From: Strigamia acuminata
Lineage: Eukaryota > Arthropoda > Chilopoda > Geophilomorpha > Linotaeniidae
DNA: 64,000 nt
Direction of reading: 5' to 3'
Assembly (NCBI GenBank): GCA_949358305.1
Contig: OX442315.1
Location: forward strand, 33,382,427-33,446,426
Shown: in pieces, positions 51,685 to 63,848 of the stretch
Numbering within the stretch: position 1 is the stretch's first letter
Layout of the letters: each line of letters begins with the position of its first letter
Program-made: the position numbers and the translations under genes
The notes under the pieces: generated by a model
The model's database searches: none
The model's input: only the letters and a program-made list of their open reading frames with translations
What the model was told of the DNA's origin: nothing

Positions 51685-51740
51685 GAACATCCTCGGTAAC
51701 TATTTTTGTCATTTTTCGTGTTATTTTTCGTGTTATTTCG
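51685..51740 (-). repeat. Unamplified flank of the same element
   Basis: gaacatcctcggtaactatt, then tttgtcatttttcg, matches the complement of 41375-41405 and its repeats (cgaaaaatgacaaaaataga then tacccaggatggtc) with about three mismatches in 42 bases. It shows that the minisatellite grew inside a copy of the 41-kb element. Confidence 0.8.
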
Positions 51741-52640
51741 ACATATTTCGAGCTACAAAATTTTCTTTTGTTTTTGCTGTCAATGTGCAATTAGACATTG
51801 ACAACTGCTTTATATTGGATCACGAAAAGGGTCACGATAAGTTCAAAGATAAAAAATTATCATTAATGAAAACTCTACTAACAAAACAATAACCCTCAAT
51901 ACTTCGCGATGAAATTTATTCAACAGACACAAAAACTATGTCACAAAACTAATGGCTGTTTTAATTTCACCTCCCCACTTATTCCAACATCCATAATGTG
52001 ACGGATTTACTGCTCCGATAGGGAAGAGAAAATGTCTCCCTTGACATCTCATCCCTATACCTCATCCCCATTTCTAACCCCATCCCTCTTCCTTCGTAAT
52101 GGAATCTTAGAGTTCTGACAGATGTCTTTATGTCTTCTTACATAAACCTTCGTTTAGGGATATCTCGACGACACGGAGTTAATACCAAAAAAAATTTAAA
52201 CTTTTTTTTCTTTTCGGGAGATTTTTATTAAGTGTCACATTCGCTTTAAGGATTAAGGATCAACAATCTATCTCTCGAGTTGTATAATGGTATAAATCTC
52301 TGAATTAGAAGTCTGGAGGGTGTTATCAGCTAAGTCGTAATTGAAAGCAATTGACCAGTGGTCATCAGCTATCCCAGGAACTCGCCTCGTCTTGGGTTGA
52401 AGGTTAGGACATCAGACAATGGGCCTTTTGCCCTAAAAACGACTGTTTCCATTTAATGGGGGTCATCTCATATATTTGTCTTCCACTTAGTTCTATCCTT
52501 TTTATATTGCTCAACCGGAAGTAAGTAAAAATGCACTTTTAAAAAAAAAATTCTCAATCGAATTGGATTATTTTTGTACTTGTGTACATAAAAAATAATC
52601 TCTTCTACGAATGAGTGCCAGGAGAATTTTTTTTTTCTTT

Positions 52641-52810
52641 CTTGTAAGCAAAGAGGAACTTCCTGTACGTGTTCTGGCGCGCGGAACGCGCATTTCTAGT
52701 CCAGGCACGCGCGTCTGGACATGCAACTGAGAGGAAGTGCCTCTCATTTGCCGGAGACGCCTGGTGCTCATCCGGCTCCTCCCGCGCCGTTCTGTCGGAC
52801 GATCAAATTC
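52641..52810. other. GC-rich, CpG-containing patch in Ddr intron 3
   Basis: gttctggcgcgcggaacgcg, caggcacgcgcgtctgg and ctcccgcgccg stand out from AT-rich surroundings. Frames on both strands are open but resemble nothing known. It could be an intronic regulatory element or alternative promoter; no motif decides. Confidence 0.25.
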
Positions 52811-55800
52811 CACATTTGCAAGAATATTATCATTTCCTCTTTCATTGTTTATCTTTGATTATCAAATGTTTTCGTTGCCATATTCTCGTGATTAAAAACG
52901 GGAGGAGAATTCGATTTGTATCGATTTTCCGCGCGCATTTATTGGATTATGATCGCATCAATTCAATTCAAACTCATTCATAGAATAAAGATTAGAGAAA
53001 ACTTTTTTTTTTACCAATAAAAAAAAAATTATTTTTAAAAAACCTTGGCACTAATTCGAGCAATTTTAAGGTTAATGCCTCTTTATATAGAGGTAACAGT
53101 TGAAACTCTGTTTAACCTTAAATGCCAACACCTATTTGGCACCTTTCCTTCATATCTCGTATGAATTGACACATAAATTTCAAGTTTAATTTCTCATATG
53201 ATTTTATTTATAACTTCAAACCAATTAAAAAAAACAAAAAGCTTTTTATCTTTGTAAAAAAAAGCGTCAAATCTATTTATAAACATAAAAGAAACCACTG
53301 AAAAACCCCAAAGATCACATTCAACATGTGTAGCACAATAAACAAAAACTCTATTATAATGTATGACCATTGTTGATACACTTAAGGACAAATTACCAAT
53401 TTAAAATTCATATTTAATTCCATCCCTGCAAGCTGCAAGGTGAACTTAAATCAAGGTTTTTTTCACCTGATTGCCACAAGAGGGAAGTGGGCGCGGTTTA
53501 TACCGTAAAACCCAGCGCCATTAGGCAATAACTTTAATTAAAACATGTATTCACATTATCTCCCAGTCGAAAAATGTATATTTGCCATTTCCGACATTGT
53601 TTTTCTTTGGTAATTGACCATAGACCCTTATTATCGCTTTGTTGTGCTGATTCCCCACTCGAATTCCACCGAAAAGACATTAAATTTGAATTACTGCCTA
53701 TGGGCTCGAATGCTTTTAATCATTCTTATCAAATTGATACGCTGGTCAGGCTCTAACTTTCCAGTGGCAGCTAAAAGAAGTTCAACTTGAACTTGCCGCA
53801 TGCTGACTGGAAAAAAAAATTAACCCTTTTAACTGTCATAAACGTCGCCCCCATCTGGTGGGAAAAGATATATTTTTTCGTGCAATGCATGTGCACTTGT
53901 GCTGCTGCTGCGGCACCACATGGCCAATTTGACAATTGGCAATGACAAAATCTTGTCCGAAGCAGCAGTATTCTATTTCAACTCCCTGGTAGTACTGACT
54001 CCTCCCATTCAATGATCCACTTGATCCGAGAGGACCTCCAAGTTCGCACCATCTGTGTGCTTGCAATACGAGCTCCTGTGTGTGTTCTTGTGTCCACATA
54101 CCAAAGCCCATCTACTCTTCTCTATTTACCCCGTGGGATTTCTTGCGCAAATCTCGCTGTTGATTTTTCACTGTGTTGACAATATTCTCAAGTCTTTATT
54201 TATTTTTCTTGGGGTGGATGGTTTAACTTCAAAACAATACGAGTATACACATTGTTTTTTTTTACTTCCACACTTGAATTTGCATTTAACTAGCCGGGTT
54301 TTAGTGTATGTATTTATATGGTAATAATGTAGGTTGTTTATTCGCACAACTTGCACGGTTTTATTATTATTTAGAAGAGTACGTAATTTAATAAATCAAT
54401 AGAATTAATATTAATATTCGTTTGTGACTGTTGTTCATCAGAAACCAGATTTCGTCCATTCTTTTTATTATTTCTTGCCCAAAAACCTAAAAAATATTTT
54501 TATATATTTTGATTATTCAATTTTTCTTTTTCCATATTTTTTCTCCGCTTGCCAATCACTTATACTCCAACGCCAAGATAACATCATTGACTGACAGCTT
54601 TTCTTAACCTTTCTGATGGGTTCCAGTACTTGAAGGAATTTTATAAAACTCTCAACAAAAAAAAAATTTCTTTGCCACCAGAAATTAATTTCCTACTCCA
54701 ACCCTCTTATTAAATAAATTAACACTTAATAAACCGACTACAAATCCTCCCAGGACTAGGAAGTTCATTGGCAAACTACATGAATAACTCCGATCAAAGT
54801 ACTTTAACCCTTCCCATAGAAAAAAACTAAAAGACACTTATTTTTTTGACCTCTTTTATCACATCTTTCCCTCTCCCCTCCATAGATGAAGCAATTAAGA
54901 AGGCTATGTATGAATGGGCGAGAAACCAACCTGATAATTTTGCTTACTTAATTGCTTGTTGGCTTGGCTCTGCATTTGGAATTAAAAAAAGCCCCTCCAA
55001 TCTTATTTCCCCCCCTTTTCCGCTTTAAAACACTAGTGGTGTTGTGTGCGTTTAATGAGCCTTCGCCAGTTGCGCGGTTCAATACGGGATATCCAGTTTC
55101 TTTTTGCCGAAATATCGTGTCAGTTGCAGCACTTTAAGGCGGCGGTTTGACTTCCGTTTCTTTTTCTTTTTGTTGAATAGTTAAATTGAATTTTCTCAAA
55201 TTTATGTGTTTATTTTAAAAAAAAATTAAAAAAAATAATCACTCGCCTCTAATTACAGACTTAATAACAGTTAATAGAAAGAACCGTAGGTTTTTAGCAC
55301 TCAAACATGTCATTGTATCCCCGCAAGGGCCCGAATGGGTGGACAAGAGACGCCAACAAATGTCCTTCTGTTATTATGCAAACCCAGCCCAACGTGTAAT
55401 TATCGCAGCGGGGAATGTTAATTTTGCTTGCAGGTTGTAATGGATTTTGAAAATTATCTTGAATAAATATTTTTGCTTCTTTTGCGTTTGCCTCAACCTT
55501 GAGCTGTAATAAATCCCTTTCCTTGGGCAGGCCGGCGCTGGTCAATTAAGTAATCAGAAACATGGGTGTGTCGCCAACTGTAAATTATCTGCAAAAACGA
55601 GTCTCAGTCAGAAGCACACACTTTTCTCAAACCTCATACACTATAATCAAACCCCTCGAACTTCATCTTTCCCTAAACACCATTTGATCGTTACACCCTT
55701 CAACTCTTATCTCTTTCTGACCTTTAATTTTTTAAATAATAAAAAAATCAAATTGAGGAAAATTATTACCTTTTTTATTTAAAAAATTAAAATTATTTTT

Positions 55801-58800
55801 TTTTGGCGTCTGGAATTACACTGCAGACATCATTGAGTTTTTAGAAAAAATTATTTACAAAAAGTTTTTGATATTTTTCAGACTTTTATTGAATTTTCTT
55901 TCGTGCGGATTTGAAATTGCGCTTAATAACTTCGTCTCATGTTTAAACCATCCAATAAAGTGAATTTTACATTCCAATTGCAAATTACACGTCTTATAAA
56001 TATCATTAATTTTTATTTTTATAATGACATACACTTGCGCGCTTTTAAAAAAATTGAATTTTTAATATGACAAAACGGCCGTATATTATTTTCCATATCC
56101 ATGGAAACTTGCCCAAACAGTGATAAACCAACTAGTTTTATTTATTTCTCCAGCAAATATAAATTATTACACAAATATTGTTGATAACCATCCAATAAAA
56201 CACGAAATTGATTGCCACAATCACCATAGTAACTCATCACACAAATATTCCTCCATAGAACAATTTTTTTTCAAAACAAACCGTTTTTATTTCCGCCAAA
56301 CTTCAATTATTTTTCTTATGTCAAGCACAAACACGAGACCAAAAACTATCCCTTTGCGTGTCTCACACACACACAAACTATCGATCAACCAGCACTAACC
56401 TCCATTTACCTTTTTTTCAAGCCTGCTATAACTTTAATCCGAAATATTTCCATCAATCTTTTTTATATTTTTCGTGTCTTCTTTTCCTTTTTTATTATTT
56501 ATTGACGCCCATTGGGAACACGACTCTGCGCCCAACGTTCCCGTATGCAGTTGCCATATATATGCCCGTCCAGTTCCCGCGCTAACTCCCTGGACAGGTG
56601 TAATGGGTGGTCAGGGAGAGTGGAGTTCATGGTACTTTTTCCCTGCTTTGCTCTCAGCAGCCATGCTGGCAACGATGTAATTGCTGTAGGGTTGAAACTA
56701 CAAAGAGAGGAAAAAAGAGGAAGAAAAAATAGGATTTTGTGTCAGCCGCCAGATTGGGGGTCACTCTAGTGACCACAGCTGTTCTTTTCTTTTAGCTTTG
56801 ATAAATGAAGTGTGGAATGGTATTTGATAAAAAATAATAATCATCGCCACAATTAACAGAAAAAGGCGATAAATGGTTGACATTTTCCTGTTTTTTTTTT
56901 TATAATAACAATAAAAAAATTATTTATAAGTATATATAAAAAAAAAAAATTAGAAAATGGGTATTTCAGCCATTATCAAGTTTTTTTTTTCAAGTAAGTC
57001 GGGTCAAGTGAGTTTTCTTTTACTTCCTTTAGTCGCGACAAATAAAACACAATACAAATCAATATTTACTTGAAACATTCGCATTGATTTCTCAGTGGGA
57101 GTTCTCTCTTTCCATTCCTTTTTTCACATTTCAGCGTCTGTCTGAAGTGGGTAAACGTGAATTCAGCAACTTTGCTTTTCAGCAAACTTGATACAGGTGG
57201 GAAAGGTAAAAAAACACTTTTTTCCCTCTTTTATTCCACTCAGCAAACAACACAAAATTGCTACTTTGGCCAACAACTATTCAGAATTACTCCAAACTTC
57301 CACAACAAACAATAATTACACTATTAAAGATGCAAAAATCGAAGGGACGGAGTTTTGATGTAAAATTTAAGCGCTCAAATTCTCGTTGCGAACCACTGAC
57401 AAATATTGATGAGCCTAGGATTTCATTTCACACGCATTGTCCTTCCCCTCGCATAATTTTGATGTAATCAGCTTTTGCCGGCCAGTTTGGGGAGGGTTTC
57501 GCCACTCATTCACACCCCCCTCCCATGCATTCGCACGTGCATCTTAATGGTATAATCTGTGGTCATGTGCATGGATCCCATACCCATATCCAGCCATGTG
57601 AAAACACAAACCATTGTCCATTTATGTTTTACTCTTACTTAATCACGAAGCTGCAAAAACTTGCACTTACCGTTATGAATGAGTGTTATTGTTGGGCGGT
57701 GACTTGAATCCTTTTTCATTAAGATTATGGCGCGCAATTGTTGTTTGTACAAGGCATATTAATGAATTTTTATAGCTCTTTATATCGCACATTGAAATTT
57801 TAAATATGAAAATCAGATAATAATAATAACACCGTGATTTAAATACGCAGCGCCACACGCCGCTGCAATTTGGCATTACAAATGCAAGTCCATGTAAAAA
57901 AAAATTTTAAAAATGCTAGAAAAATTAATTTTTTGTTAAATTTACATGGAATTAAACGTGAGATTGATTTATCTATAAAAGTGCGATTGTAAATCCACAT
58001 TATCCTTAGGAGAAACGATCTGACTCGCGGCCTCACGTGAGAGCCCATTTGCGTCTTCAATTCGCCATGTTTATTGCTCCCATCCCTTTGTATATTCGTG
58101 TGATTTCTAGTCCTCATCAGACACACATGGCCAACTAGGCGCGAGAGATTCCACTTCCATAACATTTCATCTCCACTGAGAAGCGCTCGCTCTTAAATTA
58201 TCGCATTATCTCTCGTTACCATTATAGAAACCATCATTAAAGTCAAATTTTTATTTAATTTTTATTTTTGCTTAATTCCCTCACTCACATTTATCCATCC
58301 ATCATCGATGCGTATCCATTTTCAAAAGGAAAAAAAATATTTTCCAACATATCACTTTCAATTTACGGTATTCTTGCATTCAATTTGTGCAAAGGAGACT
58401 AAAGAGATTACATAGGTAGAAGGAGGCGCGTCTTCGTTCCCTCCGTTTCTCGTTTCTCCCCTCTTGAATATATGGGAATTAAACGAAGAGGAGATGGCTC
58501 TCGAGGGACACTGGCACCCTGAATATTTTTTCCAGGGAGTGGCAACTAACAAAGATTTAATGCACTGCATTTACAGGACATTGCCAATCTGCTGCTCTCG
58601 CCTGATGGGAGATCATCAGTGACATTTTACAGCATCTACCCTCTTTTCCTATCAACATTACATCCAATCTAGGGTGAGGGAATATGTGTGTTTTCTGTTT
58701 TCTCTTCTTTTCCTCCTGCACTGCTGTTGATCGTCTTCGCTTTTCAAAATTACATTTTCCTCGCGTGTAATGAAATCAGAAACATGTTTCACACTTGTTC

Positions 58801-61800
58801 TTTTTAATTAAATTGTTAATTTACTAACAAAAACATAAAAATGGAAAAATATATGAGTGTGTGGCTTTTAAAACTTTGTTTTGTTAACTTCATCTGCAAA
58901 AGTGCATCAATTGTCACCTAAACAAAAAAAAAGGTAAATAAAGCCTGCTGTGCATCTTAGAAAGCACCTCCTGCTGGGAGAACAATTCAGTCTGTTTTTG
59001 TCATCAGTTGCTTAAAGGCTTTTAATCACTTTCCAACTTCCTCATCTCCAACAGGGGGTCTCTCAGTTTGACTTATTTTTTATTTCCTTCAACCCTTCTC
59101 TTTTAATTGGCTTTCAGTGCAAGTGTGTGAAACGCCAACACATAAATCAAGCGGTCCAAGTGGGCAATTGACGCCCTCTTCAACGCACCTCACAGAGCCG
59201 AGTGTTTACCTGCGGCTCGGCAATCCACCTTTTCGCCATCAAAACGACCACCTAATTTACGACATTGCTTTTTACTCGTAAAGATATCGTCGCCCCTTTC
59301 ATAACATTTTCCCTATCACATCGATCAGCCATTTTCAATTAAATTTATTCCTATACAAAATTTCAACATTGTTCGAAACACTTTAAAAAATATTTTTCAA
59401 ACCCCCAGTTCACGCCAACTTTGAAACACAGATGGCACCATTGCATGTTATTTCGTATTTCGTATTTATAGTGTTAATAGAGTGTCGAAGCGATTAAAAG
59501 AAATGCGTAAACAAGGCACTCTGTGCTCTGCTCTCTTGGCTTTCGCCTTGTCACAGCTGATCTAGGGCGTACATGTTCGGCTTTCATAAATCTTTTCCTG
59601 TCGCTAGATAAAAACATGGACTATCGATTTAATTACACGAGAGCATCGCATCACGGCTGCTTCTTTCTCCCACTGACCTCAGCCTGTCAGGCGGCTGCTA
59701 ATGTCTTGGCTGGACATCTGCCACACCTAACTCGTGGCTCTTTCCTCATTATACAATCGACACTTTGCTCAAACAACTTGGCAACTTCATGAATAACAAG
59801 ACGTGTTATCAGCAATCTTATAACGGGCGACCCCTTTCGACTATTTCACAAATTAACGTCTGCACTTGAGCATTATGCTCATTCGTCACAAATTCCAAAC
59901 AGATGGCGTTCAGCTGTCCACACTCCAGAAAATGGAGATTGAGAACATGTACTTATTATTCTGCTCTGAGATTTAGAGTTCTCTTTGCCAATACCATTTT
60001 CGTTTCCAATTTAAAACTGCGCGAGTTTATTGGCGATATAATTAATTCTCGACGTAATTGTTGGTTTAACTGTTTTCAACTTTGCTCAAAGTGAATGCAC
60101 GATTGCATTTTCTGATTAGACCGTGTCAAGTTGAATAGACAGCCGAAAAAAAATTTATTTTAGAATGTTGGTGTTTTCAGCGGATTAATTTTTGAGCCAA
60201 GGTGGATCACAACTAACACGAACACACATGACAGTCGGTTTGACATTCTTCTCTTGTTTGGGCTTTAATCCTCCACTTATGATAAATCCTTGCAACAACC
60301 CTAAGGGGAAGGAGGTACCTTTACATTTTTTGTTTTATTTTCTTTTTTTTCTTCCTTTATTTTCTTTTTTTTTCGCATCTAAGTGCCATCTCGTCTTAGA
60401 TTTTATTAACGCCCATAGGGATAAGGAAAACCTACAGAAAGAGGATTTCTTTGATTCCTTTGTACACAGAGCGAGTAAACACAATTTACTTTCTGTGTAA
60501 AATGGATTTATTTTATTTTTTTTATTATATGAATATGAAGAACTTGTTTGATAATTTTATTATATATTAAACTATCATAAAAAAGGCTCTTTTATTTATT
60601 TTAACTTCAAGTTTGTATTCATTGCCATGTTTAACATGTCTGAAACTCAATCTCAAATGGATTTTTCCCATTTCCTTCCAAGTCTTTATATTTTTTTTAT
60701 GTTTTACTTGATTCAGAGCGATCTGTAGTGTGAGTTTTTCGGCAAAATGCCAACATGGCTGTCGTCCATAAACACAGTCGTCAATTATCCTTTGGTTTTA
60801 CCAAAGCCGAATAGTCCTCGGCGGCATAAACTGCCTTAGAAAAAAAATCTTCACGGATTAAACTCTCAAGGATAGATTAATGATTTAAAACCCGCTTCTT
60901 CCTCCTGCACAACATCTATTTACTGCTTACCCAAGAAATCAAATTCCCCACGAAAAAAAAAAAACTCGAAAAAGTTGAAACTCCTCATTAATTATCCCTC
61001 TAAGCCATTTGCAACCACGAAAAAAAATATATTCCAACATTTTTTTTCCTTCCAAGACAAGGGGATACTTAAACGGTAATAAAATTAATCTCCCGTGATG
61101 TCATAAAACGAGGCCTAATTTTTTTTTAATTATTAAAAACAAATTACAAGCAAAAATGATGTTATCCATCAAAGCGCAGACCCTTTTAGTCCAAGGGCAT
61201 GTATAAATGTTTAACTATATAATAACTCGCTTGTTTTATCACTCTCAAGTGCTAAGATTAGAAAGAAAGTGGAAACATTGATTCTAAGTTTACCTTTTAA
61301 TTGAATTCCATCCACTCGAACCGCATTGGGCTTTTGCGCTTTATTTATTCAAGGATTCTGACTCATTTTATGACTGCTATGAAGGAGTGGTGCATCTGCC
61401 TCTGAGGTTGGTAATTGCACTCATTGATCCTCACACAGAACCTCTGCAAATGACTCCTGTGTTGTGAAAGCCAACGCGCGCGCACACACAAAAAGGAAAG
61501 AAAAAAATTGCACCGTTTAATGTTTACACTTCTATTCATATAAATTCCAATAGTGTGATCTGGAGCAAAATTCCAATTTTGATTTCGATCCTTTCTAGTA
61601 ATTGAGAACACACACATACTCTACTTTTTATTTTACCATTTACTCGACGCTGTATCCATCGTTCCTCATCGATTCCCTCGCCATTTCTCCTCCCACACAC
61701 TCAAACTCGTGCACCCATTGATCGCAGTCTTCGCGTACCTCCTCACACCACCACCACTTTTCCCCTCCCGCCTCGTCTCTCTTGGCCAGATTGATTTCCG

Positions 61801-61954
61801 AACGCCACCTGTGTCCCGATGTGAAAGCATAACACCATATTTTTCCGACTTAGATTTACAATTAACTGTGCATTGCAGTTATTTAGCAATAAAACTCCTA
61901 ATACTCTATTAAGTAAAGGAAATAAAAGGCAAGTCGAGTTTATTTCAATATAAA

Positions 61955-61987
61955 ATACCGTATTTTATCGATTAAGAGCCGCGACTC

Positions 61988-62022
<35 letters not shown>

Positions 62023-62023
62023 T
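61955..62023. repeat. Half element of the ATACCGTATTTC family running into an AAT microsatellite
   Basis: ataccgtattttatcgatta plus agagccgcgactctta matches the left part of the 28274 element. At 61989 it passes directly into about 11 copies of TAA/AAT, and the element's right half is missing. Confidence 0.7.
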
Positions 62024-63062
62024 GAGTTTACAATAGTGGTCCTGTCCCACCCAACAGCATACAAGATGTTGTAAATCAATATTTGTTTATTTTATTTTTC
62101 CCTGCGATTTCGTCGAGTGGTTAGATTCTGCAGAGATAAGAGATGGAAATTTACCTTTATCTGACGCAAGAGGATGCTTGAGTTCAGGCAGATTTCATTT
62201 CCTCTGTGGAGAATTATATACTACGTAGACTGTAGTCAAAAACAAATAAAATAAGTCAACATTTCTAAGTTCCTGGCAAACATTTTCTATCTCATTCGTT
62301 TCAATGAAAAGCTAAATTGGTTTTCAAGATTTATATCTGATCTTTCTACAATAAACTGTCGGGAAAACTGATTCCAGTATTTACAGTTCTGTTTTGATGA
62401 TTTTCAAATGGTTTGTCTATGTTATATCCCACACAAAGCAGTCCAATTGGTGATGATTCACATTTCAAATTCATCACAATAGAAATGTATATATTTTATT
62501 TGCAAGTCAAATATCCAAAACTGAAAAATATAAAATTCATATTTCTATTGATATTTCTCGTCCCCGTTGCATTTTTCAATGAAGTCTATCTGAATGTCTA
62601 TTGGCATCAAAGGATTACTGACATGCAGTGTTTGTGACACGGCAACAGTAGGGGAATACGAATGATCAAGTTACATAAATTCAGTCCATAAGGTTGTGAG
62701 TCATCAGAAATGGGAGAATGTCACTAATTTCCAATTCCTTTCCTCTGCTGGGACGGAACGTGGCAAATTCCCTCACATCAAGCCCAGTTATTCCTAGGTC
62801 CTCTCCCATAAGTAATCCATCCCAAACTATCACTTTCAACCCCTTACCTATTCAAATATTTATGACAAGCAATGTTAGCATGACTCATCTCGCACTTTAC
62901 ATTCCATCATACTGTCACATATCATCAATATTTCAAGATAACATTTTTAATCCATTTTATCCAGTGACTAAACCGTCTCATAAATTGCTTGTACATGGCT
63001 TCGGATTTCTCCAGTAAACCTAAGTCCTAAGCGCATTCATTTAGACTAAACAGCATTTTAAA

Positions 63063-63104
63063 CTACTTGAAAATGGCGGCTGATTTAGTCTGTTTGCAGT
63101 TGTG
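63063..63104 (-). repeat. 'GGCGGC' dispersed repeat, short inverted copy
   Basis: gaaaatggcggctgatttag then tctgtttgcagttgt matches the complement of the copy at 13952-14045. It abuts the element at 63119. Confidence 0.5.
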
Positions 63105-63118
63105 AGGATAACGACCTT

Positions 63119-63331
63119 AAGCCTAGTACTCATAAGCTTTCAGAGTCTACATATTTTTACAGTCTTAAATTTTTCCGTGCACCATCGGGGCCGGAAACAA
63201 TTCGTTTCCATGTGCAAGGGTGATTCAGAGTCTAAACAATATTTTTATGAGTACCACCATTGGCAGGGAACTTAAGACACTGATTCCTGTTACCATTCCA
63301 AGGACGGAATGGTGTTATGAGTACTAGGCTT
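63119..63331. mobile_element. Element with perfect 17-bp inverted ends
   Basis: aagcctagtactcataa at 63119-63135 is repeated exactly inverted at 63315-63331. Left flank reads TTAA and right flank TTTA, so a decayed TTAA (piggyBac-like) or TA duplication is possible. A further inner copy of ttatgagtac lies at about 63245. No coding frame. Confidence 0.72.
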
Positions 63332-63814
63332 TAGACTCTACCTAGTGGTAGTACCGGGTATAAATTTACAAGTGAACAGTACAAGAGATAAATAAATACA
63401 ACACGAATTATCAAAACACTACAATTTATTGGGAACCGGAGTTAATTATATAAATAATTATTCCGGCGCTGATTATTATTTATTATTATTAGACGCCGTA
63501 TCTTGTATCTTTAAGTTTTTAATTTAGAATTTCACTCGCATATTTTTATTTTTTTTTTATTTTTATTTTTAAATTTCTGTAATAATCCCGAGTGGTTTTT
63601 ACCTAAGTTATTATTTTTATAGAACTTTTCATTCAAAAATAAATTTTTAAAAAATATCTTGTTCGCCAGCATGTTTTTAATCACAGGGATTATAAAATTT
63701 AGTCAAGTGATTACCCCCAATCGGTTCCATTTCATCTTCCTTAAGTCTAAATAAACTTCGCAAGTGAATTTGTTCACAAAGATCGTCCGTGCGTTGACTG
63801 TGTTCAGCTCTTCG

Positions 63815-63848
63815 CTTCCTTCTAGAGGGTCGTTGAGCTAGAAGGAAG
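63815..63848. other. Perfect 11-bp hairpin in a CpG-rich stretch
   Basis: cttccttctag and its exact complement ctagaaggaag are separated by 12 bases. It is followed at about 63856 by gcgcatgcgcac, an NRF-1/Ewg-like palindrome, within a stretch rich in CG to about 63960. A regulatory role is conceivable; no gene end or start could be tied to it. Confidence 0.3.

Noticed and set aside
52266-52340. tRNA-like words (gttgtataatggtataaatc)
   Set aside because: No acceptor stem pairing, anticodon arm or T-arm could be drawn.
54886-54990. Possible exon after a strong acceptor (ctctcccctccatag) reading DEAIKKAMYEWARNQ...
   Set aside because: It does not match any part of a DDR and no consensus donor closes it at a sensible place.
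58577-58670. Open segment after gcatttacag (DIANLLLSPDGRSS...)
   Set aside because: Runs into a stop without a consensus donor and resembles no DDR region.
59117-59280. Open segment after tttcag reading about 55 codons to a stop
   Set aside because: No similarity to DDR or other families, no donor, and no partner exon.
62110-62150. A-box-like gtcgagtggttag
   Set aside because: No downstream B box or cloverleaf.
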